64,000 bases of DNA from Chromatiaceae bacterium (GTDB lineage: Bacteria > Pseudomonadota > Gammaproteobacteria > Chromatiales > Chromatiaceae), in NCBI GenBank assembly GCA_024235315.1, contig JACKMP010000002.1, positions 62,001 through 126,000 of the forward strand. The letters run 5' to 3'. Under the pieces are notes generated by a model, which saw only the letters and a list, made by a program, of their open reading frames with translations, did not search any database and was not told the DNA's origin. A program made the translations under genes and the position numbers. Shown here in pieces: positions 53,467-61,706 of the stretch (the first letter of the stretch is position 1; each line of letters starts with the position of its first letter).

Positions 53467-54480
53467 TCACCTGTTGTCTGCGGCGGCCGAACCCGTACAG
53501 TCCTCGACCGGCCAGCCCTGAGCCAGCCAGGCAGTCATACCGCCGCGCACCACGCGCGCATCGACAAAGCCCTGGCGCGCCAGCAGCGCAGCGGCCTTGG
53601 CAGAACGCCTGTCGGTGCGGCAAACGATAGCAATCGGCACCTCGGGATCTTCGCCGAGTTCGCCAAGACGCGCGGCAAGTTCCTCGAGCGGCAGGTTCAG
53701 GGCGCCGGCGATATGTCCCTGCTCGCCGACGAAATCGGCAGCGGTACGCACGTCCAGTACCAGGCCTTCTACTGTATCGACCCGCCGCTTCAGCGTGCCG
53801 ATGTCGAGCATCGGCTTCTGCCTCCAGCGACTCACCAGGCGCGGAAGAAAGGCCACCATGGCCAGCAGCGCCAGTACGATCAAGGCATTGCGGATCAGGC
53901 CCTCGCCACCCGCCACCGCCTCGCGGCCGGCATAACCCAGGTAGGTGTAGGCGAATGCACCAGGCGACATGAAGACAAAACTTGCAATGAGATAATGCAG
54001 CAGCGGGATGCGGGTCAGACCCAGCGCATAGTTCAGCAGGTTGAATGGGACCAGCGGCACCAGCCGGGTGAAGGCAACGAAGCGCCAGCCTTCGGCCTCG
54101 ACACCCCGGACCAGGCGATCGACACGTCCGCCGGTGCCGCTTTCGACCCTGGCCTGCACCCAGCCGGCTGCCAGGTAACGCGCTATCAGAAATGCCGATA
54201 CCGCACCGAGCGTTGCGCCGGTCAGGCTGTACAGTGTTCCCCACAAGGGCCCGAACAAGGCGCCACCGGCCAGCGTCAATACCGATCCTGGCAGGAACAG
54301 CACCGTGGCCAACGCATACAGCATGATGAACAACAGCGGGGCAACAGCCCCCGCTCCCGCCACCCATGTCGCCAGTGCTGTCGCATCCAGTTCATTACGA
54401 TAGGTGAACGCCACTGCAGCACCGCCGGCCAGAAACGCCAGCGACAGTGCACGGATGAGGCCCCTATCCATGCCCATCAT
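53467..54480 (-). CDS. TVP38/TMEM64 membrane protein fused to a rhodanese domain
   Basis: 337 residues. Residues ~1-220 are a TVP38/TMEM64 (VTT) membrane domain with the re-entrant motif region LPGSVLTLAGGALFGPLWGTLYSLTGATLGA and FTRLVPLVPFNLLNYALGLT. The cytoplasmic C-terminal ~110 residues form a rhodanese with intact catalytic Cys287 (IAIVCRTDRRSAKAA), preceded by VLDVRTAADFVGEQGHIAGALNLP. VTT proteins are proposed lipid scramblases; the rhodanese may sense or carry persulfide sulfur. Its start overlaps the end of the membrane hydroxylase gene by 17 bases. Confidence 0.9.
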   Translation of the reverse strand: MMGMDRGLIRALSLAFLAGGAAVAFTYRNELDATALATWVAGAGAVAPLLFIMLYALATVLFLPGSVLTLAGGALFGPLWGTLYSLTGATLGAVSAFLIARYLAAGWVQARVESGTGGRVDRLVRGVEAEGWRFVAFTRLVPLVPFNLLNYALGLTRIPLLHYLIASFVFMSPGAFAYTYLGYAGREAVAGGEGLIRNALIVLALLAMVAFLPRLVSRWRQKPMLDIGTLKRRVDTVEGLVLDVRTAADFVGEQGHIAGALNLPLEELAARLGELGEDPEVPIAIVCRTDRRSAKAAALLARQGFVDARVVRGGMTAWLAQGWPVEDCTGSAAADNR

Positions 54481-55333
54481 CCGGTCCCGGCCACGATCGA
54501 CGATTGATCACGTAGCCGCTGATCCTGCCACGCCACGGCAGCACCAGCAGCCCGCTCAGCCAGCTCACATCGCGCGGTTCTCGATAGCCATGAATTCCGA
54601 TGACCATCCCCTCGTGACCGCCACGCGGCTGTGCGCGGTAGGTGCCGAACAGCCGGTCCCACCAGGGCAGGCTGAAACCGAAGTTGGAGTTGGTCTCGTC
54701 GTCTTCCACCGAGTGATGCACCCGGTGCATATCGGGGGTGACAACAAACAAGCGCAGTACCCGATCTACTGCCTCTGGCAGCCGCAAATTGCCGTGGTTG
54801 AACATCGCCGTCGCGTTGAGAAGCACCTCGAACAGGATGACCGCCACCACCGGCGGACCGAGCACTGCAATGGTCGCGAACTTGATCAGCATCGACAGGA
54901 TGATCTCGATCGGGTGGAAACGCGCCCCCGTGGTGACGTCGTAGTCCGGGTCGGCATGATGTACGCGGTGCAGCCGCCACAACACCGGGATTGCGTGCAC
55001 CATCACGTGCTGCAGCCAGATCACGAAATCCAGCGCAATCACCGCAACCAGGGTCGCCACCCAGAACGGGAACTCAAAGTAGTTCAGCAGTCCCCAGCCG
55101 TGCTCGGCGGCAAAGGCCGCCATGCCCACCGCTGCGGCCGGGAACAGCAGCCGCAACAGCACGGTGTTCAGAACCACCAGGCTGATGTTGTTGCCCCAGC
55201 GCATCATCTTGGAAACGGTCAGCGCTCGACGCGGCGCCACCCATTCGAAGAACGCGACCAGCATGAAGACCCCGGCAAAGAACGCCAGGCGCACCGCCGG
55301 CTCATGGGTCAGCAGCCAGTCGTTCCAATCCAT
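54464..55333 (-). CDS. Sterol desaturase/fatty-acid-hydroxylase-type membrane di-iron enzyme
   Basis: 289 residues from ATG 55333 with AAAGGTGA upstream. Four to five membrane spans and the complete His pattern: H109-x3-H113, H122-x2-H125-H126 (HRVHH), H180, and H203-x2-H206-H207 (HRVHHS). These bind two iron atoms in the ERG3/fatty acid hydroxylase superfamily, which oxidise lipid chains with O2. The substrate in this organism is unknown. Next gene on the transcript is the TVP38-rhodanese. Confidence 0.9.
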   Translation of the reverse strand: MDWNDWLLTHEPAVRLAFFAGVFMLVAFFEWVAPRRALTVSKMMRWGNNISLVVLNTVLLRLLFPAAAVGMAAFAAEHGWGLLNYFEFPFWVATLVAVIALDFVIWLQHVMVHAIPVLWRLHRVHHADPDYDVTTGARFHPIEIILSMLIKFATIAVLGPPVVAVILFEVLLNATAMFNHGNLRLPEAVDRVLRLFVVTPDMHRVHHSVEDDETNSNFGFSLPWWDRLFGTYRAQPRGGHEGMVIGIHGYREPRDVSWLSGLLVLPWRGRISGYVINRRSWPGPDDGHG

Positions 55334-55379
55334 AATCGTCACCTTTCGGGATACGTCTCGACGACGCGTTTCATCTCAA

Positions 55380-55403
55380 TTATTCAACTTATTGATTGAA
55401 TAA
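55380..55403. promoter_or_regulatory. AT-rich inverted repeat upstream of the membrane hydroxylase gene
   Basis: TTATTCAA at 55380-55387 and its exact reverse complement TTGAATAA at 55396-55403, with an 8-base spacer (CTTATTGA) that itself repeats the TTATTGA theme. It lies ~47 bases upstream of the hydroxylase start, where a repressor would block the promoter. The size and sequence fit an ArsR/SmtB-type operator. Confidence 0.6.
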
Positions 55404-55519
55404 GCGTGGCCATCTGACCTGGGATTGTCAAGCTGCGCCTGCCCCGTCGCCGCCACCAATCCGAGCCAAAGCGCCTACGACAGCGCTTGAAGCGGCAATC
55501 CCTGCGTGAACGCATATAC

Positions 55520-55535
55520 TCAATTGTTTAATTGA
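55520..55535. promoter_or_regulatory. Inverted repeat TCAATT-GTTT-AATTGA upstream of the ArsR-rhodanese gene
   Basis: A perfect 6-bp inverted repeat with a 4-base spacer, 27 bases before the regulator start. It shares the (T)TCAAT/ATTGA half-site with the repeat at 55380, suggesting that one protein, most simply the adjacent ArsR-type regulator, binds both and represses both divergent promoters. Confidence 0.6.
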
Positions 55536-55561
55536 CAACTGACAGAAGAGGAAACAGCGAC

Positions 55562-56251
55562 GTGGCCAAAACAGTCGCCAAGACAACCGGCAGGACAGGC
55601 TTCAAACAGGCATTGTTCTCCCAGTTCGCACGCATCGGCAAGGCACTCGCCAGCGCCAACCGGCTCGAACTGCTCGAATTCCTCGCCCAGGGCGAGCGCA
55701 GCGTCGATGCGCTGGCCAGGGTCTCGGGACTGTCGGTCGCCAATACCTCGCAGCACCTGCAGCAGCTGCGCCAGGCCGGGCTCGTGACGGCGCGCAAGGA
55801 AGGTGTGACGGTCTACTACAGCCTCAGCGACGACGACGTCGTGGCACTGGTGGACAAGTTGCGTGATGTCGCCGAACGCCATCTTGCCGAGGTGGAACAG
55901 CTCGTCAGCCGTTACCTGACGGTCAAGGACGACCTCGAGCCCATACCTGCCAGGGAGTTGCTGAAGCGGGCCCGCCAGGGACTGGTCACGGTGATCGATG
56001 TGCGTCCCGAGGAGGAATTTGCCGCCGGTCACCTGCCAGGCGCCGCCAGCATCCCGCTCGCGAGTCTCGAACGGCAGCTGCGCGACCTGGACCGGGAAAA
56101 AGAAGTCGTGGCCTATTGCCGGGGCCCGCACTGCATACTGGCCTTCGAGGCCGTGGCACGCCTGCGTGCCAAGGGCTTTGAAGCGCGTCGTCTGCAGGAT
56201 GGTTTTCCCGAGTGGCAGCTCGCCGGGTTACCGGTCGAGCGCGACACCTGA
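55562..56251 (+). CDS. ArsR-family regulator fused to a rhodanese domain
   Basis: 229 residues from GTG 55562, nine bases after GAGGA. The N-terminal ~110 residues are an ArsR winged helix (ASANRLELLEFLAQGERSVDALARVSGLSVANTSQHLQQLRQAGL, given here in parts of the HTH). The C-terminal ~105 residues are a rhodanese with TVIDVRPEEEFAAGHLPGA and an active loop CRGPHC (C186 and C191). It has no ArsR metal Cys box (ELCVCDL). The two loop cysteines suggest sensing of persulfide, sulfane sulfur or arsenic-like thiol chemistry. Divergent from the hydroxylase/TVP38-rhodanese genes, which it probably controls. Confidence 0.9.
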   Translation: MAKTVAKTTGRTGFKQALFSQFARIGKALASANRLELLEFLAQGERSVDALARVSGLSVANTSQHLQQLRQAGLVTARKEGVTVYYSLSDDDVVALVDKLRDVAERHLAEVEQLVSRYLTVKDDLEPIPARELLKRARQGLVTVIDVRPEEEFAAGHLPGAASIPLASLERQLRDLDREKEVVAYCRGPHCILAFEAVARLRAKGFEARRLQDGFPEWQLAGLPVERDT

Positions 56252-56308
56252 TCGGAGTGCCAATGTACAGATTCCGGCAGGCTGCCGCAGCTGACCAAAG
56301 GCTGGGCG

Positions 56309-57673
56309 TCAGACAGGCCGCACCACCCTGAGCGCCTCCCTGAGTGTTGCGACATCCTGTGATCCCCGCGGCGAGAAGCAGGCGGCATTGATCCGTTCCG
56401 CAAGGTCCACTGCGGCGCCATCAGGCTGTGCAGCCGCCCAGGCACCGAGCGAGACATGGCCACCGGAATCGAGCAACAGTCTGCGAATGGCGTGCACATC
56501 GGCTGCACCGCGAAGCGATCGCCGCAGGTGCCTGATCGAAAGCCAGCGACGAGCCGGCCGAAGCAGGATCTTGACCACAGTCGCCAACATCACGACAGCG
56601 ATCGCCAGCAGCACGTACGCGAAGGGCGGCGGAACCCGCCACATCAGCGGCAGCCGCGCCTGCAACGTGGCCAGCCTCCCCTGGTCGGCATCGAAATAAC
56701 GCAGCTCCAGCTGTGGCCCGGTACCCCACCCGGCCAGCCAGGCCGGCACCGGTACGCGATAGCGTTGCACCGATGTGCCCGCCGCCACGTCCAACTCGAC
56801 TGACGATACGCTGACTGCGTCCACACTGCTGCCTGCCGCAGCCGCCAGCATGCTGCGCATGCCGTAGACGCTCTCCGGCAACTGCCCGCGATTGAGCACG
56901 GAGACCTGCCAGTGAGGCTCACCTTCAACCTCTGTCATCTCTGCATGCAATGTGACCTCGCCGACCGGGACGCTCGGCGGCAGATAACTCGGCAAGGGCA
57001 GCACCTGCACTGCGCGTGGACGCAGATGGAAGCGCCAGCGACCGCGTCCGCGCTGCTCCATCGCCGGGGGTGCGATCTGGTGGTCACCCTTTTCGCGCGC
57101 GGTCAACCGCCAGCGCAGACGCACCTGTCCACCGCCTGGCCCGGCGACCTGCTCACGTGGCAAGGTCTGCACGTCGAATCCGGCAAATTCCGGCTCTTCG
57201 ACGGCGATCTGGTTGGAGGGGTGCAGCAGCGCGAGTTCGACGCCGACCTCGAACGACTGCCCCTGCCAAACCTGTTGTGGCGCAGGCAACCAACGCGGCG
57301 TCCCATCAATACCGTCGCGCACGGTCGGGGTGACCTCCACACGCAATGGCCCTGCCACGGCGCCGCCCAGGGCGATCCTCTCGAGCACCCAGTCACCGAC
57401 ATCACGCGGGTAGAGCCGCACGCGCTCGGTGGTGCGGATCTCCCCGCTGACCAGGCTCTCGCTGGCGGTATCGCGCCGGTCGACGAAGAAATCGTCGGCC
57501 CACTGGCGCAGATCGGCCCTGCCGACGCCGACCTCGCCGTCATAGACGATGCGCACATCGAGGTACTTGCCCATCTCGACCTGAAGCTCGTCCACGACAA
57601 TGGCCAGCACCGCGGCGGCGGCAGGCACCGATGCTAGCAGCAGTCCCGTCAAAACCAGCACCCGACTCACCAC
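56309..57673 (-). CDS. BatD-like protein (Bat operon 2)
   Basis: 454 residues from a pair of overlapping GTG codons at 57673/57670. A signal peptide (VLVLTGLLLASVPAAAAV) is followed by BatD-like Ig domains (LDVRIVYDGEVGVGRADLRQWADDFFVD, VWQGQSFEVGVELALLHPSNQIAVEEPEF), a membrane span at ~345-365 (FAYVLLAIAVVMLATVVKILL) and a cytoplasmic helical tail. It is ~150 residues shorter than BatD of operon 1 and diverged. Last gene of the operon. Confidence 0.82.
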   Translation of the reverse strand: MVSRVLVLTGLLLASVPAAAAVLAIVVDELQVEMGKYLDVRIVYDGEVGVGRADLRQWADDFFVDRRDTASESLVSGEIRTTERVRLYPRDVGDWVLERIALGGAVAGPLRVEVTPTVRDGIDGTPRWLPAPQQVWQGQSFEVGVELALLHPSNQIAVEEPEFAGFDVQTLPREQVAGPGGGQVRLRWRLTAREKGDHQIAPPAMEQRGRGRWRFHLRPRAVQVLPLPSYLPPSVPVGEVTLHAEMTEVEGEPHWQVSVLNRGQLPESVYGMRSMLAAAAGSSVDAVSVSSVELDVAAGTSVQRYRVPVPAWLAGWGTGPQLELRYFDADQGRLATLQARLPLMWRVPPPFAYVLLAIAVVMLATVVKILLRPARRWLSIRHLRRSLRGAADVHAIRRLLLDSGGHVSLGAWAAAQPDGAAVDLAERINAACFSPRGSQDVATLREALRVVRPV

Positions 57674-59445
57674 GGGCGGCTCCCCTCTATCCGGTACGGC
57701 TCACCCGGCACGCTCAGGATTCCGACCTCCATCGGCAGCAGGCGGTTGAACAGACCGGCTGTGCCCTCGGGTGCGACCGTCCCCTCGGACTTGACCCAGT
57801 GCCGGCCCGGCGCCGAAGCGCCGCCCCGACCGTCGCGGTGCCTCTCGATGCCACGCGCCACCAGCAGGCTCAGCTCGTCAGCGGAAAGCACCGCCAGGGC
57901 CGCAGGACCGGCAAAACGGGTCGACAGCCGGATACCCTCGGCGAGGCGATCACGCATGACCTCGGGCATCTCGCGCGCCGCCGCCCGCCAGTCCGCCCGA
58001 CGCTGCGTCTCGGCCACATCGGCCAGGTGCCGCCGGACGGTCGCAGCCAGGCTGTCGGCGAACTCGCGGTTGATCGCCGTGAGCTCGGGCGAGACACCCA
58101 GTTTCCCGGCCTCGGCGAACAGCACCGACGCCTCCTCGAAATCGCCAAGCCGGAAGTGTGTGTTGCCGAGGTTGAACGCCGCGCGTCCGCGCGCCGTGTC
58201 ATCAGGTGCCTGCCAGGCCGCCGCGGCGAAGGCCTGCAACGCGCAGGGAAAGTCAGCCAGTCGGTAACAGGCCACGCCCTCGGCGAAGCGCGCATCGTAG
58301 CCGTCGCGCCCGGCGTACAGACTGCGGGCACGCGTGTAGTCACCCAGGTCCAGCGCCGCACGTGCCTGATCGCCGGATGCATCGACGAGTACCTCCCGAC
58401 CGCAACCACCGCTCAGCACGGCGATCAACGCCGCGACAGCGGTGGCTCGTGCACCGGACCCCGCCCGCTTACCGCTCGACGCCATCACAAAGATCACGAT
58501 ACCCGCCAGCAGTGGTAACCCGAACCACTCGTCCCAGAGCACCCGGTCGTTGTCAGCCGGGTCGATGTGCGGGCCAGGCAGCCCCAGCACCCGGCCCAGC
58601 GGCCACCCGACGATCGCTTCGGCCGGGTGATAGTCTCCGTCGACGCGCCCGGCGAATGCCCGCAGCCAGCGCGCATCACGCCGGCTGACGATACGCTCGC
58701 CGTCGATCACCAGCGGCTCGGTCGCGGTACGTGGCACCCCGACCGCTTCGGCCCCACCCACGCCGACCACATGCAGGCGGATACGCGCAGACGGCAACCA
58801 TTCACCCACCGCCGTTTCCGCCGCTCGCTGTGCATCAGGCCCGAGATCACCGTCGCTGATCAGAAGCAGATGCCGACCGCCGGGAGTATCGGCCCCGGCC
58901 AGCGATTCACTCGCCAGGCGCAGCGCATCGCCCAGATCGTTGCCCAGCGTCGGCAGTCGGATGCTGTCGAGTTCACGCACGAAATGACGGACCAGTTCCT
59001 GGTCCGCGGTCGGCGGCAACAGCCGATGCGCATGTCCGGCGTACACCACCACCCCAATCCGCAGCGATGCCGGCAACTGCGCGACCCAGTCATCCAGCAT
59101 TGCCTGCGCGTGCCGCCTGCGATCCGGCCGCACATCGCGCGCCGCCATCGACGCGGACAGATCGACAACGGCGATGACCGCCGCGTCCGGCTGCACGGCG
59201 GGAGGAATCAGGCGTGGTGTGCGAGGTCCGGCCAGCGCGGTGCATAACAGCAGCCAACTGATCCCCAGCGCGACCTGGCCTGTCTTGTGGTGCCCCTGCC
59301 GGGCCTGGGCCTCGACCCAGGGCCGCAGCGACGGATCGACCATCCGCATCCAGATGCTGCGGTGGCGCAAAAAGGTCCAGAGCATGGGCAACAATGGCAG
59401 CAGCGACACCCAGAACCACGCCGGCTCACGCCAATACAGGATCAT
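57667..59445 (-). CDS. BatB/C-like VWA-TPR membrane protein (Bat operon 2)
   Basis: 592 residues from ATG 59445 (ATGA overlap with the preceding gene). Membrane spans near 10-24 and 58-75 precede a VWA domain with intact MIDAS (DLSASM at 95-100; LLISDGDLGPDAQ). Two further spans (LPLLAGIVIFVMAS, AVAALIAVLSGGC) and then TPR-like repeats follow (AAFNLGNTHFRLGDFEEASVLF). It lacks the Gln/Gly-rich tail of the operon 1 protein. The fusion order VWA-TPR is the same as in operon 1. Confidence 0.85.
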   Translation of the reverse strand: MILYWREPAWFWVSLLPLLPMLWTFLRHRSIWMRMVDPSLRPWVEAQARQGHHKTGQVALGISWLLLCTALAGPRTPRLIPPAVQPDAAVIAVVDLSASMAARDVRPDRRRHAQAMLDDWVAQLPASLRIGVVVYAGHAHRLLPPTADQELVRHFVRELDSIRLPTLGNDLGDALRLASESLAGADTPGGRHLLLISDGDLGPDAQRAAETAVGEWLPSARIRLHVVGVGGAEAVGVPRTATEPLVIDGERIVSRRDARWLRAFAGRVDGDYHPAEAIVGWPLGRVLGLPGPHIDPADNDRVLWDEWFGLPLLAGIVIFVMASSGKRAGSGARATAVAALIAVLSGGCGREVLVDASGDQARAALDLGDYTRARSLYAGRDGYDARFAEGVACYRLADFPCALQAFAAAAWQAPDDTARGRAAFNLGNTHFRLGDFEEASVLFAEAGKLGVSPELTAINREFADSLAATVRRHLADVAETQRRADWRAAAREMPEVMRDRLAEGIRLSTRFAGPAALAVLSADELSLLVARGIERHRDGRGGASAPGRHWVKSEGTVAPEGTAGLFNRLLPMEVGILSVPGEPYRIEGSRPW

Positions 59446-60467
59446 GCGTCCGCACCCGCGCGTCGTCCGTCCCGAAGCTGCGGCCACCAGACGCTCAGCA
59501 GCAACAGCGCCATCGCCAGACCGAGCGGCAGTGGATACCACGGCTCGACCAATCGTTCGACCGGTATCGCGGCACCCGGGCGGCGATGGCGCGACTCGAT
59601 GGTCGAGAGCGCCGCACTGAAGGCGTCGGTATCCTGTGCATGAAAAAACGCACCGCCACCGGCATCTGCCAACGCCTGCAGAAACACCGCATCGATCGGC
59701 TCGTAGATCAGCCCGCCTTGCTCCGCACCGCCGGCACCCGGCTCGCCCGCGCCGATACCGATCACGTACAGCGTGTTGCCGGCCGCGCCGAGTGCCCGCG
59801 CCGCCGCCAGAGGAGACGTCGCGCCCAGTTGCAGACCACCGTCGGTAACCAGCACCACCACCTTTTCACCGGCCTCACGAAACCGCTGCTCGACCAGCTG
59901 CAGGGTGGCCCCCATGTCGGACAGGCGACCACCAAGGACGGGGCGCAGGCGGGAGACCGCATCACGTACCACGGCCCTGTCGGTGGTCAGCGGCAGCCAC
60001 AACGCCGGCGGATTGCCGAGCACGACAAGACCGATACGCCGGCCACGGTAACCGGCGACGAAACCATCCAGCAGGCGACGGGTGATCGACATGCGATCGA
60101 CCGGCTCACCGCCCACGATGTAGTCGCGCAGGGTCATCGAGATCGCGGTACCGGCGACGACCACCAGGTCCACCGGTTCCGAATCCGCGGTGGTCGCGAC
60201 CGAGCCGGTAAAGCGGACCGGCTGCGCGAGGGCGATCACCGCCAGCAGCAACGCCGTCGAGATCATGACCTCGACAGTGGCCGAGCCCGGCACCCTCGGG
60301 ACTCCGGAGCCTGTATGGATCACGGGCAGCAGCGGATAGCGCATCGCCAACGACGGGGACACCACTGACGACATACCCCGACGGTGCCGCTGCCACCTCA
60401 ACCACAGCAGCGGCAAAGGCAGCAGCGCCAGCCAAAACGGCTGCAGCAGGCCGACCTCAACACCCAT
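59442..60467 (-). CDS. BatA-like VWA protein with destroyed MIDAS (Bat operon 2)
   Basis: 341 residues. Architecture matches BatA: N-terminal span (LQPFWLALLPLPLLWLRW), a second span at ~66-82, the VWA fold (RRIGLVVLGNPPALWLPLTTDRAVV, VVLVTDGGLQLGATS) and a C-terminal span (LPLGLAMALLLLSVWW). The MIDAS segment reads VAGTAISM where BatA of operon 1 has VDVSGSM: Asp is Gly106 and the first Ser is Ala108. Metal binding should be lost. The gene is in frame and coupled to both neighbours, so it is probably functional as a non-metal scaffold. Confidence 0.85.
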   Translation of the reverse strand: MGVEVGLLQPFWLALLPLPLLWLRWQRHRRGMSSVVSPSLAMRYPLLPVIHTGSGVPRVPGSATVEVMISTALLLAVIALAQPVRFTGSVATTADSEPVDLVVVAGTAISMTLRDYIVGGEPVDRMSITRRLLDGFVAGYRGRRIGLVVLGNPPALWLPLTTDRAVVRDAVSRLRPVLGGRLSDMGATLQLVEQRFREAGEKVVVLVTDGGLQLGATSPLAAARALGAAGNTLYVIGIGAGEPGAGGAEQGGLIYEPIDAVFLQALADAGGGAFFHAQDTDAFSAALSTIESRHRRPGAAIPVERLVEPWYPLPLGLAMALLLLSVWWPQLRDGRRAGADA

Positions 60468-60789
60468 GTCTCATCCGTCGGATAAGCCCGGCGACGCTGG
60501 CAGCTTGCGGTGGCTGACGACTGAAACGCAGGCGGTCGAGTTCCCTGCGCATTGACCCATCACCGGACACCCAGGGTGCCAGTTGATGTGCCGCCTCGCG
60601 CGGCGACAGGCGTCCAGCCTCCAGTGCGCACGCCAGCCGTCGCAGCGGGTGCCGCCTGCGCCTCAGCCACCAGATCGCCAGCAAGACCCCTGACAGTGCG
60701 GCGATGACCAGCCAGGCCGTCGCAGCGCCTTTGTCGGTGGGCGGCAAAGGCGGCAGGATGTCCGCCATCCTTACCAGATCGTCGCTCAT
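60457..60789 (-). CDS. Short DUF4381-like membrane protein (Bat operon 2)
   Basis: 110 residues from ATG 60789, overlapping the DUF58 stop (ATGA). DILPPLPPTDKGAATAW, then one membrane span (WLVIAALSGVLLAIWWLRRRR) and a short helical cytoplasmic part. It has the position and layout of DUF4381 proteins but is ~60 residues shorter than the one in operon 1, with sequence too diverged for a firm family call. Confidence 0.75.
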   Translation of the reverse strand: MSDDLVRMADILPPLPPTDKGAATAWLVIAALSGVLLAIWWLRRRRHPLRRLACALEAGRLSPREAAHQLAPWVSGDGSMRRELDRLRFSRQPPQAASVAGLIRRMRHGC

Positions 60790-61706
60790 CGGGGCACCGC
60801 CAGCTCCGGCAGCGTGTCGACGTCTGCCGGCAGAACGTGAAAGGTGATACCGGCAAGGCGGAATTCAGCGGCAAGAAAGGTCTCCAGGGCCTGCTGGCCG
60901 TCTCGCAGCGCCGCGACCGCCGTGCTGTCGGTCGCATCGAAGGCGTAGCGATCCCCACCCCAGCACAACTCCCAAGCCGCCGGCGGCAGGGGATCGCGTT
61001 CCAGTCGATCGATGATGCGAATCGCATGGCACTCGCAGTGCCGCCCGAGCGCACGCAGCAGTCCGATATCACCGGTGCCGAGCGCGGTGAAATCCGAGAC
61101 GATCGTCAGCTCGCTGCCCTGCGGCAGGCGTTGACGCAGGCCTGCCAGCACCTTGCCCCAACCCGGCTCGCCGCACCCGGGTTCGCGCGGCGGACAGGGT
61201 GCGGCGGCGCGATCCGCCAGCCAGCGCAACGCACGCACCCCCCTCGAAGGCGGCAGCCACTGGCACGGGTCATCGAGGAGTACCGCCGCCAACTCGCCCC
61301 CGGCCCTCACCTCGCGGCCGGCGAGCCACAGTGCAATGCGCACCGCCTGGGTGACCTTGAGCCTGGTACGGGTACCAAATCGCATACTGGCACGCCGGTC
61401 GATCACCAGGCAGTTCGGGCGGCTCAGCTCGGCGTGATAACTGCGTACCAACGGTGTGCGCGAACGCGCGCTCGCCCGCCAGTCGATGCGGCGTGGATCA
61501 TCACCCGGGTGATAGGCGCGCGGCTCGGCGAAGTCGCCGCCACTGCCCAGGCGCGGCGACACCTGCTCACCCGGTCGGCCCGCGCGCGGCCGCCGCGTCG
61601 GCCGATCCGCCGCGCGCGGCGGGGCCGCCGCCGTCAATTCGGCGATCTCCTGCCCGGTCAACAGGGGTGCATCACCCGACCGTCGTGCAAACAGGCGATT
61701 CAGCAT
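60786..61706 (-). CDS. DUF58 domain protein (Bat operon 2)
   Basis: 306 residues; ATG 61706 overlaps the MoxR stop (TGATG). Signature DFAEPRAYHPGDDPRRIDWR, ASARSRTPLVRSYHAELSRP, NCLVIDRRASMRFGTRTRLK and LTIVSDFTALGTGDI. Same family as the operon 1 protein. N-terminal region has an Arg/Pro-rich insert (RAADRPTRRPRAGRPGE). Confidence 0.88.
   Translation of the reverse strand: MLNRLFARRSGDAPLLTGQEIAELTAAAPPRAADRPTRRPRAGRPGEQVSPRLGSGGDFAEPRAYHPGDDPRRIDWRASARSRTPLVRSYHAELSRPNCLVIDRRASMRFGTRTRLKVTQAVRIALWLAGREVRAGGELAAVLLDDPCQWLPPSRGVRALRWLADRAAAPCPPREPGCGEPGWGKVLAGLRQRLPQGSELTIVSDFTALGTGDIGLLRALGRHCECHAIRIIDRLERDPLPPAAWELCWGGDRYAFDATDSTAVAALRDGQQALETFLAAEFRLAGITFHVLPADVDTLPELAVPR

Noticed and set aside
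55562..56251. ArsR-type protein as an arsenic regulator of the arsS operon
   Set aside because: It lies 50 kb from arsS, lacks the ArsR arsenic-binding Cys box and is next to candidate operators of other genes.
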